Positions 23,645 to 36,712 of a stretch of DNA of 64,000 nt are shown piece by piece; position 1 is the stretch's first letter; each line of letters opens with the position of its first letter. A program made the translations under genes and the position numbers. This DNA comes from Mactromeris polynyma. Lineage: Eukaryota > Mollusca > Bivalvia > Venerida > Mactridae. The notes below the pieces were generated by a model. It did no database searches. It worked only from the letters and a program-made list of their open reading frames with translations, and had not been told where the DNA came from. Location: assembly GCA_032209605.1 (NCBI GenBank), contig JASFXZ010000001.1:35158619-35222618 (forward strand). Reading direction: 5' to 3'.

Positions 23645-26600
23645 AGTCATATATAATATGTTATATTCAGTGTTTTGAATGCAATTAGTGAGTAAAATAG
23701 AATTCAATTATTGATTATATTGACCTAATATACCTATAGATTATGTCTAATTTCCTATTCTGAATGCAATTTATGGGTATATGTCAGTCCTTTTGTGAAT
23801 ATATTTACATAATATTCATATATACTGTGTTATATTTACTATTTTGAATGCAATAAATGGGGGAAATAGAGTTCACTTATTTTATTATATTGACCAAATA
23901 TACCTATATAATATGCACAATTTCCCACATTCAATGCAATCTATGGTATATTTGAGTTCATTTGTGGATCTACTGACCTAAAAGTCATATATAATGTGTT
24001 ATATTTACTGTTTTGAATACAATTAGTGAGGAAAACAGAGTTCACCTGTTGATTATATTGACCCAATATACCTCAAGAATATGCACAGTTTCCCACTTTC
24101 AATGCCATTTATGGTATATTTGAGTTCAATTGTGGTTATATTGACCTAAAAGTCATATATAATCTGTTATATTTACTGTTTTGAATGCAATTAGTGAGTA
24201 AAATAGAGTTCACACTTCGATTATATTGACCTGATATTCCTAAAGAATATGCACAATTTATTACTTACAATGTAATTCATGGGTATGTTTGTTTTTAATT
24301 GTGGATATATTGACCTAAAAGTCATATATAATGTGTGATATTCACTGTTTTGAATGCAATTATTGAGGAAAGTAGAGTTCACCTTTGATTACATTGACCT
24401 AATATATCCAAAGGTAATGAACAAATTTCACACATTCTATTTGCAATTTATGAGTATATTTGAGTTCATTTGTGAATATATTGACCTTAAATACATCTAT
24501 TAAGTGTAAATCTTACTATTTTGAATGCAATTAGTGAGGGAAATAGAGTTCACCTGTTGATGATATGGAACTTAATGTACCTAAAGAATATACACAATTT
24601 TCCACTTTCAATGCAATTGATGGGTATATTTGAGTTTATTTTTGATATATTGAACTAAAATGCACATATAATGTGTGATATTCACTGTTTTGAATGCAAT
24701 TAGTGAGGAAAACAAAGTTCACTTTTTGATTACATTGACTATAGACCTAATGAATATGAGACACAATTTCCACTTCAATGGAATTCATGGGTATATTTGA
24801 GTTCAATGTTTGAAAATATTGACCTTATATACATCTACAGTGTGTAAATTTTACTATATTGAATGCAATAAGTGAGGGAAATAGAGTTCACCTCTTGATT
24901 ATATTGACTAATATAATATTCACAATTTCCCACTTTCAAAGCAATTTATGGGTATATTTGAGTTCAAGAGTGACTATATTGACCTAAAATTCATATATAC
25001 TATAGTTATATTCAGTGTTTTGAATGCAATTAGTGAGTAAAACAGAATTCACCTGCTGATTATATTGACCTAATATACCTATAGATTATGTCTAATTCCT
25101 ATTTTGAATGCAATTTATGGGTATATGTCAGTCCTTTTGTGAATATATTGACATAACATTCATATATAATTGTGTTATATTTACTATTTTGAATGCAATA
25201 AATGGGGAAAATAGAGTTCACTTATGTTATTATATTGACCAAATATACCTATATAATATGCACAATTTCCCACTTTCAATACAATTTATGGTATATTAGA
25301 GTTCATTTGTGGATCTATTGTCCTAAAAGTCATATACAATTTGTTATATTTACTATTTTGAATGCAATTAGTGAGTAAAATAGAGTCACCTTTTGATTAT
25401 ATTGACCTATTTTACCTGAAGAATATGCACAATTTACAACTTACAATGCAATTTCATTGGGTATATTTGTTTTCAATTGTGGATATATTGACCTAAAATC
25501 AAATATAATTGTGTGAATTCACTGTTTTGAATGCAATTAGTGAGGAAAGTAGAGTTCACCTTTTGATTACATTGACCTAATATATCCAAAGGTAATGCAC
25601 AATTTCACACTTTCTATTTGCAATTTATGAGTATATTTGAGTTCATTTGTGAATATATTGACCTTAAATACATCTATTAAGTGTAAATCTTACTATTTTG
25701 AATGCAATTAGTGAGGGAAATAGAGTTCACCTGTTGATTATATTGGCCTAATATACCTATAGAATATGCACAAATTACAAATTACAATGCAATTTATGGG
25801 TATATTTGTCTTCATTTATAAATATATTGACCTAAAGGGCATATAGAATGTGTTATAATCACTGTTTTGAATGCATTTAGTGAGGAAAACAGAGCTCACC
25901 TTTTGATCTTCATTGACCCAATATACCTGAAAAATATGCTCAATTTACACTCCTTCATTGCAATTTATGGGTATATTTGAGTTCATTTTAGAATATTTTG
26001 GCAACAAATTCATATAAAACATGTTATATTTACTATTTTGAATGCAATTATTGAGGAAAACAGAGTTCATCTTTGATTACATTGACCTAATATACATACA
26101 AAATATGCACAATGTCCCACTTTCAATGCATTGATGGGTATATTTGAGTGCATTTGTGAATATATTGACCTAAAATTCATACATAATATTTGTATTACTA
26201 TTTCAATGCATTTAATGAGGAAAATAGTGTTCAACAGTTGATTATATTGCCTAATATACCTATAGAATATGCACAAATTACAAATTACAATGCAATTTAT
26301 GGTATATTTGTCTTCATTTATCAAATATATTGACCTAAAAGGCATATAGAATGTGTTATAATCACTGTTTTGATGCATTTAGTGAGGAAAACAGAGCTCA
26401 CCTTTTGATTACATTGACCCAATATACCTGAAAAATATGCTCAATTTACCTCCTCATTGCAATTTATGGGGTATATTTGAGTTCATTTTAGAATATTTTG
26501 GCAACAAATTCATATAAAACATGTTATATTTACTATTTTGAATGCAATATTGAGAGAGAAAACAGAGTTCATCTTTTGATTTCATTGACCTAATATACAT

Positions 26601-27604
26601 ACACAAAATATGCACAATGTCCCACTTTACAATGCATGTTGATGAGGTATATTTGAGTGCATTTGTGACATATATTGACTAAAATTCATACTAATATTTT
26701 GTATTTACTATTTCAATGCATTTATGAGGGAAACTAGTTCACCTGTTGATTATATTGACCTTATGTTCCTAAGGATATGCACAATTTACCTCATTCAATG
26801 CAATTTAATGGGTATATTTGAGTTCATTTTTGAATATATTGGCAAATTCATGATAAAACATGTTATATTTACTATTTTGAATGCAATTAGTGGGAAAATA
26901 GAGTTCACCTGTTGATTATAATGACCTAATATACCTCAGATTATGCACAGTTTCCATTTTCAGTGCTGTTTATGGGATATTTGAGTTCATTTTGCGCATG
27001 GTGGACGGAGCTCCGCAAAAACACGCGTATGTTAAACATTTAACCGGTTCTCACTCGGTTGGAAATAAAGAAATTACCCTCACTCGTTGGAAATAATACT
27101 TTGACCATATTATCCGGTCATTTTACGATATTTGCGGGGCCGAAATGTAGGTCCCAGTTATTGTAAAGCAAGGCGAAGTGTATAATATAACCTACTTCTA
27201 GTTCAGTTTGATTACTTTGAGGTACAGTGAATATTAAATTCGTTACATTTTTAGACAACCTTCATTTAGCATCATATGATTTTACTATGAAATACAGAAA
27301 ACTAAAGGTGATAAAAAAGAAGACCATATAACCATATAGCTTAAACATGCTAAGGTTTCCTAAAAGAGTTTTTAATTAACTTGAAAGATATGAGATGGGT
27401 TTGAAAAGAAGCATCTGACACAAATTAAATAAATACACCAAATTCAAGTATTAAATGGTTATGTATAGAATGTTGTATTCATCTTAGTATTTAAATTTCA
27501 TTAATTAATAAGAATTTCAGATAGCTAGGCTATATGATCAGATTATTTGAATAATTAGAGTGTCTCATTAGAAATATTGTTATGCTCAGGTCGCAAATAA
27601 AACA
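23645..27604 (+). repeat. Satellite segment A, shorter indel-bearing duplicate of B
   Basis: Aligns to 27738-33499 with an offset of about 4,087 bp up to ~25720 and about 5,750 bp after it. Segment A therefore lacks about 1.66 kb that B has at ~29830-31480. From about 24360 on, A shows frequent one-base losses or gains in the middle of otherwise identical monomers. Confidence 0.8.
26990..27604 (+). repeat. Non-satellite module, copy 3 (indel-rich)
   Basis: Same module, but carrying many one-base deletions relative to copies 2 and 4 (for example in ACACGCCGTA, ATGAATACT and ATTTAAGCATC). Its end is joined abruptly to satellite near 27604, where GGTCGCAAATAAA runs into satellite out of register. 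The pattern fits unpolished assembly. Confidence 0.85.
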
Positions 27605-27737
27605 TAGTCTGTGAGTAAAACAGAATTCAGCCTGTTCATTATATTGACCTAATATACTAATATAATAGCACAATTTCCCACTTTCAAAGCAATTGATGGG
27701 TATATTTGAGTTCAAGAGTGTCTATATTGACCTAAAA

Positions 27738-30700
27738 TTCATATATAATATGTTATATTCAGTGTTTTGAATGCATTTAGTGAGTAAAATAGAATTCAAT
27801 ATTGATTATATTGACCTAATATACCTATAGATTATGTCTAATTTCCTATTCTGAATGCAATTAATGGTATATGTCAGTCCTTTTGTGAATATATTTACAT
27901 AAATTCAGTATATACTGTGTTATATTTACTATTTTGAATGCAATAAATGGGGAAAATAGAGTTCACTATTTTATTATATTGACCAAATATACCTATATAA
28001 TATGCACAATTTCCCACTTTCAATGCAATTTATGGTATATTTGAGTTCATTTGTGGATCTACTGACCTAAAAGTCATATATAATGTGTTATATTTACTGT
28101 TTTGAATGCAATTAGTGAGGAAAACAGAGTTCACCTATTGATTATATTGACCCAATATACCTCAAGAATATGCACAGTTTCCCACTTTCAATGCCATTTA
28201 TGGTATATTTGAGTTCAATTGTGGTTATATTGACCTAAAAGTCATATATAATCTGTTATATTTACTGTTTTGAATGCAATTAGTGAGTAAAATAGAGTTC
28301 ACACTTTGATTATATTGACCTGATATTCCTAAAGAATATGCACAATTTATTACTTACAATGTAATTCATGGGTATGTTTGTTTTTAATTGTGGATATATT
28401 GACCTAAAAGTCATATATAATGTGTGATATTCACTGTTTTGAATGCAATTATTGAGGAAAGTAGAGTTCACCTTTTGATTACATTGACCTAATATATCCA
28501 AAGGTAATGAACAAATTTCACACATTCTATTTGCAATTTATGAGTATATTTGAGTTCATTTGTGAATATATTGACCTTAAATACATCTATTAAGTGTAAA
28601 TCTTACTATTTTGAATGCAATTAGTGAGGGAAATAGAGTTCACCTGTTGATGATATGGAACTTAATGTACCTAAAGAATATACACAATTTTCCACTTTCA
28701 ATGCAATTGATGGGTATATTTGAGTTTATTTTTGAATATATTGAACTAAAATGCACATATAATGTGTGATATTCACTGTTTTGAATGCAATTAGTGAGGA
28801 AAACAAAGTTCACTTTTTGATTACATTGACCTAATATACCTAAAGAATATGCACAATTTCCCACTTTCAATGGAATTCATGGGTATATTTGAGTTCATGT
28901 TTGAAAATATTGACCTTATATACATCTACAGTGTGTAAATTTTACTATATTGAATGCAATAAGTGAGGGAAATAGAGTTCACCTCTTGATTATATTGACT
29001 AATATAATATTCACAATTTCCCACTTTCAAAGCAATTTATGGGTATATTTGAGTTCAAGAGTGACTATATTGACCTAAAATTCATATATACTATGTTATA
29101 TTCAGTGTTTTGAATGCAATTAGTGAGTAAAACAGAATTCACCTGCTGATTATATTGACCTAATATACCTATAGATTATGTCTAATTTCCTATTTTGAAT
29201 GCAATTTATGGGTATATGTCAGTCCTTTTGTGAATATATTGACATAACATTCATATATAATGTGTTATATTTACTATTTTGAATGCAATAAATGGGGAAA
29301 ATAGAGTTCACTTATGTTATTATATTGACCAAATATACCTATATAATATGCACAATTTCCCACTTTCAATACAATTTATGGTATATTAGAGTTCATTTGT
29401 GGATCTATTGACCTAAAAGTCATATACAATTTGTTATATTTACTATTTTGAATGCAATTAGTGAGTAAAATAGAGTCCACCTTTTGATTATATTGACCTA
29501 TTTTACCTGAAGAATATGCACAATTTACAACTTACAATGCAATTCATGGGTATATTTGTTTTCAATTGTGGATATATTGACCTAAAATCAAATATAATGT
29601 GTGATATTCACTGTTTTGAATGCAATTAGTGAGGAAAGTAGAGTTCACCTTTTGATTACATTGACCTAATATATCCAAAGGTAATGCACAATTTCACACT
29701 TTCTATTTGCAATTTATGAGTATATTTGAGTTCATTTGTGAATATATTGACCTTAAATACATCTATAAAATGTAAATCTTACTATTTGGAATGCAATTAG
29801 TGGGGGAAATAGAGTTCACCTGTTATTTATATTGACCTAATATACTAATATAATATGCACAATTTCCCACTTTCAAAGCAACTGATGGGTATATTTGAGT
29901 TCAAGAGTGACTATATTGCACTCAAATGCATATATAATGTGTGATATTCACTGTTTTGAATGCAATTAGTGAGGAAAACAGAGTTCACTTTTTTATTACA
30001 TTGACCTAATATACCTAAAGAATATGCACAATTTCCCACTTTCAATGAAATTCATGGGTATATTTGAGTTCATTGTTGAAAATATTGACCTTAAATACAT
30101 CTACAGTGTGTAAATTTTACTATTTTGAATGCAATTAGTGAGGGAAATAGAGTTCACCTGTTGATTATATTGACCTAATATACTAATATAATATGCACAA
30201 TTTCCCACTTTCAAAGCAATTGATGGGTATATTTGAGTTCAAGAGTGACTATACTGACCTAAAATTCATATATACTATGTTATATTCAGTGTTTTGAATG
30301 CAATTAGTGAGTAAAACAGAATTCACCTGTTGATTATATTGATCTAATATACTTATAGATTATGTCTAATTTCCTATTTTGAATGCAATTTATGGGTATA
30401 TGTCAGTCCTTTTGTGAATATATTGACATAACATTCATATATAATGTGTTATATTTACTATTTTGAATGCAATAAATGGGGAAAATAGAGTTCACTTATG
30501 TTATTATATTGACCAAATATACCTATATAATATGCACAATTTCCCACTTTCAATGCAATCTATGGTATATCTGAGTTCATTTGTGGATCTATTGACCTAA
30601 AAGTCATATACAATTTGTTATATTTACTATTTTGAATGCAATTAGTGAGTAAAATAGAGTCCACCTTTTGATTATATTGACCTATTTTACCTGAAGAATA

Positions 30701-33499
30701 TGCACAATTTACAACTTACAATGCAATTCATGGGTATATTTGTTTTCAATTGTGGATATATTGACCTAAAAGTCATATATAATGTGTGATATTCACTGTT
30801 TTGTATGCAATTAGTGAGGAAAACAGAGTTCACCTTATGATTACATTGACCTAATATATCCAAGGTAATGCATTATTTCACACTTTCAATTTGCATTTCA
30901 TTAGTATATTTGAGTTCATTTGTGAATATTTTGACCTTAAACACATCTAAAAGTGTAAATCTTACTATTTTGAATACAATTAGTGAGGGAAATAGAGTTC
31001 ACCAGCTGATGATATGGAACTAATGTTCCTAAAGAATGTACACAATTTTCCACTTTGAATGCAATTTATGGTTTAAATGAGTTTATTTTTGAATATATTG
31101 ACCCAAAATTACTATTTTGAATGCAATTAGTGAGGACAACAGAGTTCACCTGTTGATAATATTGACCTAATATTTCTAAAGAATATGCACAATTTCCCAT
31201 TTTCAAGCAATTGATGGGTATATTTTAGTGCATTTTTGAATACATTGACCTAAAATTCATATATAATATGTTGTATTTACTATTTCAATGCATTTAATGA
31301 GGAAAACATAGTCCACCTGTTGATTATATGGACCTAATGTTCCCAAAGGATATGCACAATTTACCTCATTCAATGCAATTTATGGGTATATTTGAGTTCA
31401 TTTTTGAATATATTGACCTAAAATTTATATATAATATGTTATATTTACTATTTTCAATGCATTTAATGAGGAAAATAGTGTTCAACAGTTGATTATATTG
31501 GCCTAATATACCTATAGAATATGCACAAATTACAAATTACAATGCAATTTATGGGTATATTTGTCTTCATTTATAAATATATTGACCTAGAAGGCATATA
31601 GAATGTGTTATAATCACTGTTTTGAATGCATTTAGTGAGGAAAACAGAGCTCACCTTTTGATTACATTGACCCAATATACCTGAAAAATATGCTCAATTT
31701 ACCTCCTTCATTGCAATTTATGGGTATATTTGAGTTCATTTTAGAATATTTTGGCAACAAATTCATATAAAACATGTTATATTTACGATTTTGAATGCAA
31801 TTATTGAGGAAAACAGAGTTCATCTTTTGATTACATTGACCTAATATACATACAAAATATGCACAATGTCCCACTTTCAATGCAATTGATGGGTATATTT
31901 GAGTGCATTTGTGAATATATTGACCTAAAATTCATACATAATATTTTGTATTTACTATTTCAATGCATTTAATGAGGAAAATAGTGTTCAACAGTTGATT
32001 ATATTGGCCTAATATACCTATAGAATATGCACAAATTACAAATTACAATGCAATTTATGGGTATATTTGTCTTCATTTATAAATATATTGACCTAAAAGG
32101 CATATAGAATGTGTTATAATCACTGTTTTGAATGCATTTAGTGAGGAAAACAGAGCTCACCTTTTGATTACATTGACCCAATATACCTGAAAAATATGCT
32201 CAATTTACCTCCTTCATTGCAATTTATGGGTATATTTGAGTTCATTTTAGAATATTTTGGCAACAAATTCATATAAAACATGTTATATTTACTATTTTGA
32301 ATGCAATTATTGAGGAAAACAGAGTTCATCTTTTGATTTCATTGACCTAATATACATACAAAATATGCACAATGTCCCACTTTCAATGCAATTGATGGGT
32401 ATATTTGAGTGCATTTGTGAATATATTGACCTAAAATTCATACATAATATTTTGTATTTACTATTTCAATGCATTTAATGAGGGAAACATAGTTCACCTG
32501 TTGATTATATTGACCTTATGTTCCCAAAGGATATGCACAATTTACCTCATTCAATGCAATTTATGGGTATATTTGAGTTCATTTTTGAATATATTGGCCA
32601 CAAATTCATATAAAACATGTTATATTTACTATTTTGAATGCAATTAGTGAGGAAAATAGAGTTCACCTGTTGATTATAATGACCTAATATACCTATGGAT
32701 TAAGTAAAATTTCCTATTTTGAATGCAATTTATGGGTATATTTCAGTCCTTTTGTGAATATATTGACATAAAATTCATATATAATATGTTATATTCACTG
32801 TTTTGAATGCAATTAGTGAGGAAAATAGAGTTGACCTTTTGATTTCATTGACCTAATACACCTAAATGATATGCACAATTTCCCATTTTCAGTGCTGTTT
32901 ATGGGTATATTTGAGTTCATTTTGCGCATGGTGGACGGAGCTCCGCAAAAACACGCCGTATGTTAAACATTTAACCGGTTCTCACTCGTTGGAAATAAAG
33001 AAATTACCCTCACTCGTTGGAAATGAATACTTTGACCATATTATCCGGTCATTTTACGATATTTGCGGGGCCGAAATGTAGGTCCCAGTTATTGTAAAGC
33101 AAGGCGAAGTGTATAATATAACCTACTTCTAGTTCAGTTTGAATACTTTGAGGTACAGTGAATATAAATTCGTTACATTTTTAGACAACCCTTCATTTAA
33201 GCATCATATGATTTATACTATGAAATACAGAATACTAAAAGTGATAAAAAAGAAGAACCATATAACCTTATAGCTTAAAACATGCTAAGGTTTCCTAAAA
33301 GAGTTTTTAATTAACTTGAAAGATATGAGATGGGTTTGAAAAGAAGCCATCTGACACAAATTAAATAAATACACCAAAATTCAAGTATTAAATGGTTATG
33401 TATAGAATGTTGTATTCATCTTAGTATTTAAATTTCATTAATTAATAAGAATTTCAGATAGCTAGGCTATATGATCAGATTATTTGAATAATTAGAGTG
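27738..33499 (+). repeat. Satellite segment B, cleaner duplicate of A
   Basis: Carries the same ordered series of variant monomers as segment A, including the TTATTACTTACAATG and GATGATATGGAAC variants and a terminal module, but without A's scattered one-base indels. It ends at the N gap. Confidence 0.8.
32921..33499 (+). repeat. Non-satellite module, copy 4, cut by gap
   Basis: Left-subfamily copy, clean of the small deletions in copy 3. It is truncated by the run of Ns shortly after ATTAGAGTG. Confidence 0.9.
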
Positions 33500-33699
33500 N
33501 NNNNNNNNNNNNNNNNNNNNNNNNNNNNNNNNNNNNNNNNNNNNNNNNNNNNNNNNNNNNNNNNNNNNNNNNNNNNNNNNNNNNNNNNNNNNNNNNNNNN
33601 NNNNNNNNNNNNNNNNNNNNNNNNNNNNNNNNNNNNNNNNNNNNNNNNNNNNNNNNNNNNNNNNNNNNNNNNNNNNNNNNNNNNNNNNNNNNNNNNNNN
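33500..33699. other. Assembly gap of exactly 200 N
   Basis: 200 consecutive Ns inside the satellite, between a left-subfamily module and the first higher-order repeat. The round size suggests a placeholder, so the true distance and repeat number are unknown. Confidence 0.99.
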
Positions 33700-36600
33700 T
33701 CACTTGTTTTATTACATTGACCTTAAGAATATGCATAATTTCCTACTTTCAATGCAATTTATGGTATATTTGAGTTCATTGTTGAATATATTGACCACAA
33801 ATTCATTTAAAACGTGTTATATTTACTATTTTGAATGCAATTAGTGAGGAACATAGAGTTCACCTGTTGATTATATTGACCTAATATACCTAAAGAATAT
33901 GCACAATGTCCCATTTTCAATGCCGTTTTTGGCTATATTTGAGTTCATTTTGCGCATGGTGGACGGAGCTCCGCAAAAACACGCCGTATATTGAACATTT
34001 AACCGGTTCTCACTCGTTGGAAATAAAGAAAATACCCTCACTCGTTGGAAATGAATACTTTGACCGTATTAGCCGGTCATTTCACGGTATTTGCGGGGCC
34101 GAAATGTAGGTCCCAGTTATTGTAAAGCAAGGCGAAGTGTATAATATAACCTACTTCTAGTTCAGTTTGAATACTTTGAGGTACTGTGAATATAAATTCG
34201 TTACATTTTTAGACAACCCTTCATTTAAGCTTCATATGATTTATACTATGAAATACAGAAAACTAAAAGTGAACAAAAGAAGAACCATATAACCTTATAG
34301 CTTAAAACATGCTAAGGTTTGCTAAAAGAGTTATTTATTAACTTGAAAGATATGAGATGTGTTTGAAAAAAAGCAATCTGACACATATTAGAAAAATACA
34401 CCAAAATTCAAGTATTAAATGATTATGTATAGAATGTTGTAATCATATTAGTATTTGCATCGCATTAATTACTAAGAATTTCAGATAGCTAGGCTATATG
34501 ATCAGATTACTTGAATAAATTTAAGGCCGTAATTAGAGTGTCTCATTCGAAATATTGTTATGCTCTGGTCCCCAAATATATAACCTGAAATATCAGTTAA
34601 ATTCATATATACCATGTTATATTTACTATTTTGAATGCAATTAGTGAGGAAAATAGAGTTCACCTGTTGATTATATTGAACTATTATACCCATAGAATAT
34701 GCACAATATCCCACTCTCAATGCAATTCATGGGTATATTTGAGTTCATTTTTGAATATATTGACCTTAAATACATCTATAATGTGTAAATCTTACTATTT
34801 TGAATGCAATTAGTGAGGGAAATAGAGTTCACCTGTTGATAATATTGACCTAATATTCCTAAAGAATATGCACAATTTCCCATTTTCAATGCAATTGATG
34901 GGTATATTTGAGTGCATTTGTGAATATATTGACCTAAAATTCATATATAATATGTAATATTTACTATTTTGAATGCAATTAATGAGGAAAATAGTGTTCA
35001 ACTGTTGATTATATTGACCTAATATACCTATAGAATATGCAAACTTTTCCAATTTCAATGCAATTTATGGTATATTTGAGTTCCCTTGTGGATCTATTGA
35101 ACTAAAAGTCATATATAATTTGTTATATTTACTATTTTGAATGCAATTAGTGAGTAATATAGAGTTCACCTTTTGATTACATTGACCTAATATACCTAAA
35201 GAATATGCACACTTTTCCATTTTCAATGCAATTGATGGGTATATTTGAGTGCATTTATGAATATATTGACCTAAAATTCATATATATACTTAAAGAATAT
35301 GCAAACTTTTCCAATGTCAATGCAATTTATGGTATATTTGAGTTCCCTTGTGGATCTATTGACCTAAAATTCATATATTATATGTTATATTCACTGTTTT
35401 GAATGCAACTAGTGAGGAAAATAGAGTTCATCTGTTGATTATATAGACCTAATATACCTAAAGAATATGCACAATTAACCACTTACAATGCAATTCATGG
35501 GTATGGGTATATTTGTGTTCATTTGTGAATATATTGACCTAAAAACATATACATGCATAATGTGTTATATTCACTGTTTTGAATGCAACTAGTGAGGAAA
35601 ATAAAGTTCACCTTTTGATTACATTTACCTAATATACATAAAGAATATGCTCATTTTCCATTTTCAATGCAATTGATGGGTATATTTGAGTGCATTTGTG
35701 AATATATTGACTTTAAATACATCTATAATGAGTAAATCTTACTATTTTGAAAGCAATTAGTGAGGGAAATAGAGTTCACCTGTTGATAATATTGACCTAA
35801 TATTCCTAAAGAATATGCACAATTTCCCATTTTCAATGCAATTGATAGGTATATTTGAGCGCATTTGTGAATATATTGACCTAAAATTCATGTATTATAT
35901 CTTATATTCACTGTTTTGAATGCAATTAGTGAGGAAAATAGAGTTCACCTGTTGATTATATTGACCTAATATATTTATAGAATATGCATTTTTTCCAATT
36001 TCAATGCAATTGATGGGTATATTTGAGTGCATTTGTGAGTATATTGACCTTAAATTCAATATCATATGTTATATTCACTGTTTTGAATGCAAATAGTGAG
36101 GAAAATAGAGTTCACCTGTTGATAATATTGACCTAATATTCCTAAAGAATATGCACAATTTCCCATTTTCAATGCAATTGATGGGTATATTTGAGTGCAT
36201 TTATGAATATATTGACCTAAAATTCATATATATACTTAAAGATTATGCACACTTTTCCACTTTCAATGCAATTTATGGTATATTTGAGTTCCCTTGTGGA
36301 TCTATTGAACTAGAAGTCATATATAATTTGTTATATTTACTATTTTGAATGCAATTAGTGAGTAAAATAGAGTTCACCTTTTGATTACATTGACCTAAAT
36401 ATACCTAAAGAATATGCACACTTTTCCATTTTCAATGCAATTGATGGGTATATTTGAGTGCATTTGTGAAAATATTGACCTAAACTTCATATATAATATG
36501 TAATATTTGCTATTTTGAATGCAATTAATGAGGAAAATAGTGTTCAACTGTTGATTATATTGACCTAATATACCTATAGAATATGCACACTTTCCCTCTT

Positions 36601-36712
36601 TCAATGCAATTGATGGGTATATTTGAGTTCAATTGTGACTATATTGACCTAAAATTCATATATTATGTGTTATATTTACTATTTTGAATGCAATAAATTG
36701 GGAAGATAGAGT
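33700..36712 (+). repeat. Higher-order satellite repeat, unit 1 (~3,013 bp)
   Basis: Begins at TCACTTGTTTTATTACATTG just after the gap. It contains one 648-bp module and roughly 14 monomers' worth of satellite (about 2,365 bp). Some monomers have lost one half; for example, two TCAATGCAAT landmarks near 35223 and 35317 are only 94 bp apart. Confidence 0.95.
33950..34598 (+). repeat. Non-satellite module, copy 5 (HOR type)
   Basis: First module copy of the higher-order repeat. It carries the AATTTAAGGCCGT insertion near 34518-34532 that copies 1-4 lack, and CCGTATTAGCCGG where copies 2-4 have CCATATTATCCGG. Confidence 0.9.

Noticed and set aside
33467..33844. Two overlapping open frames crossing the N run
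   Set aside because: Frames through unknown bases are artefacts.
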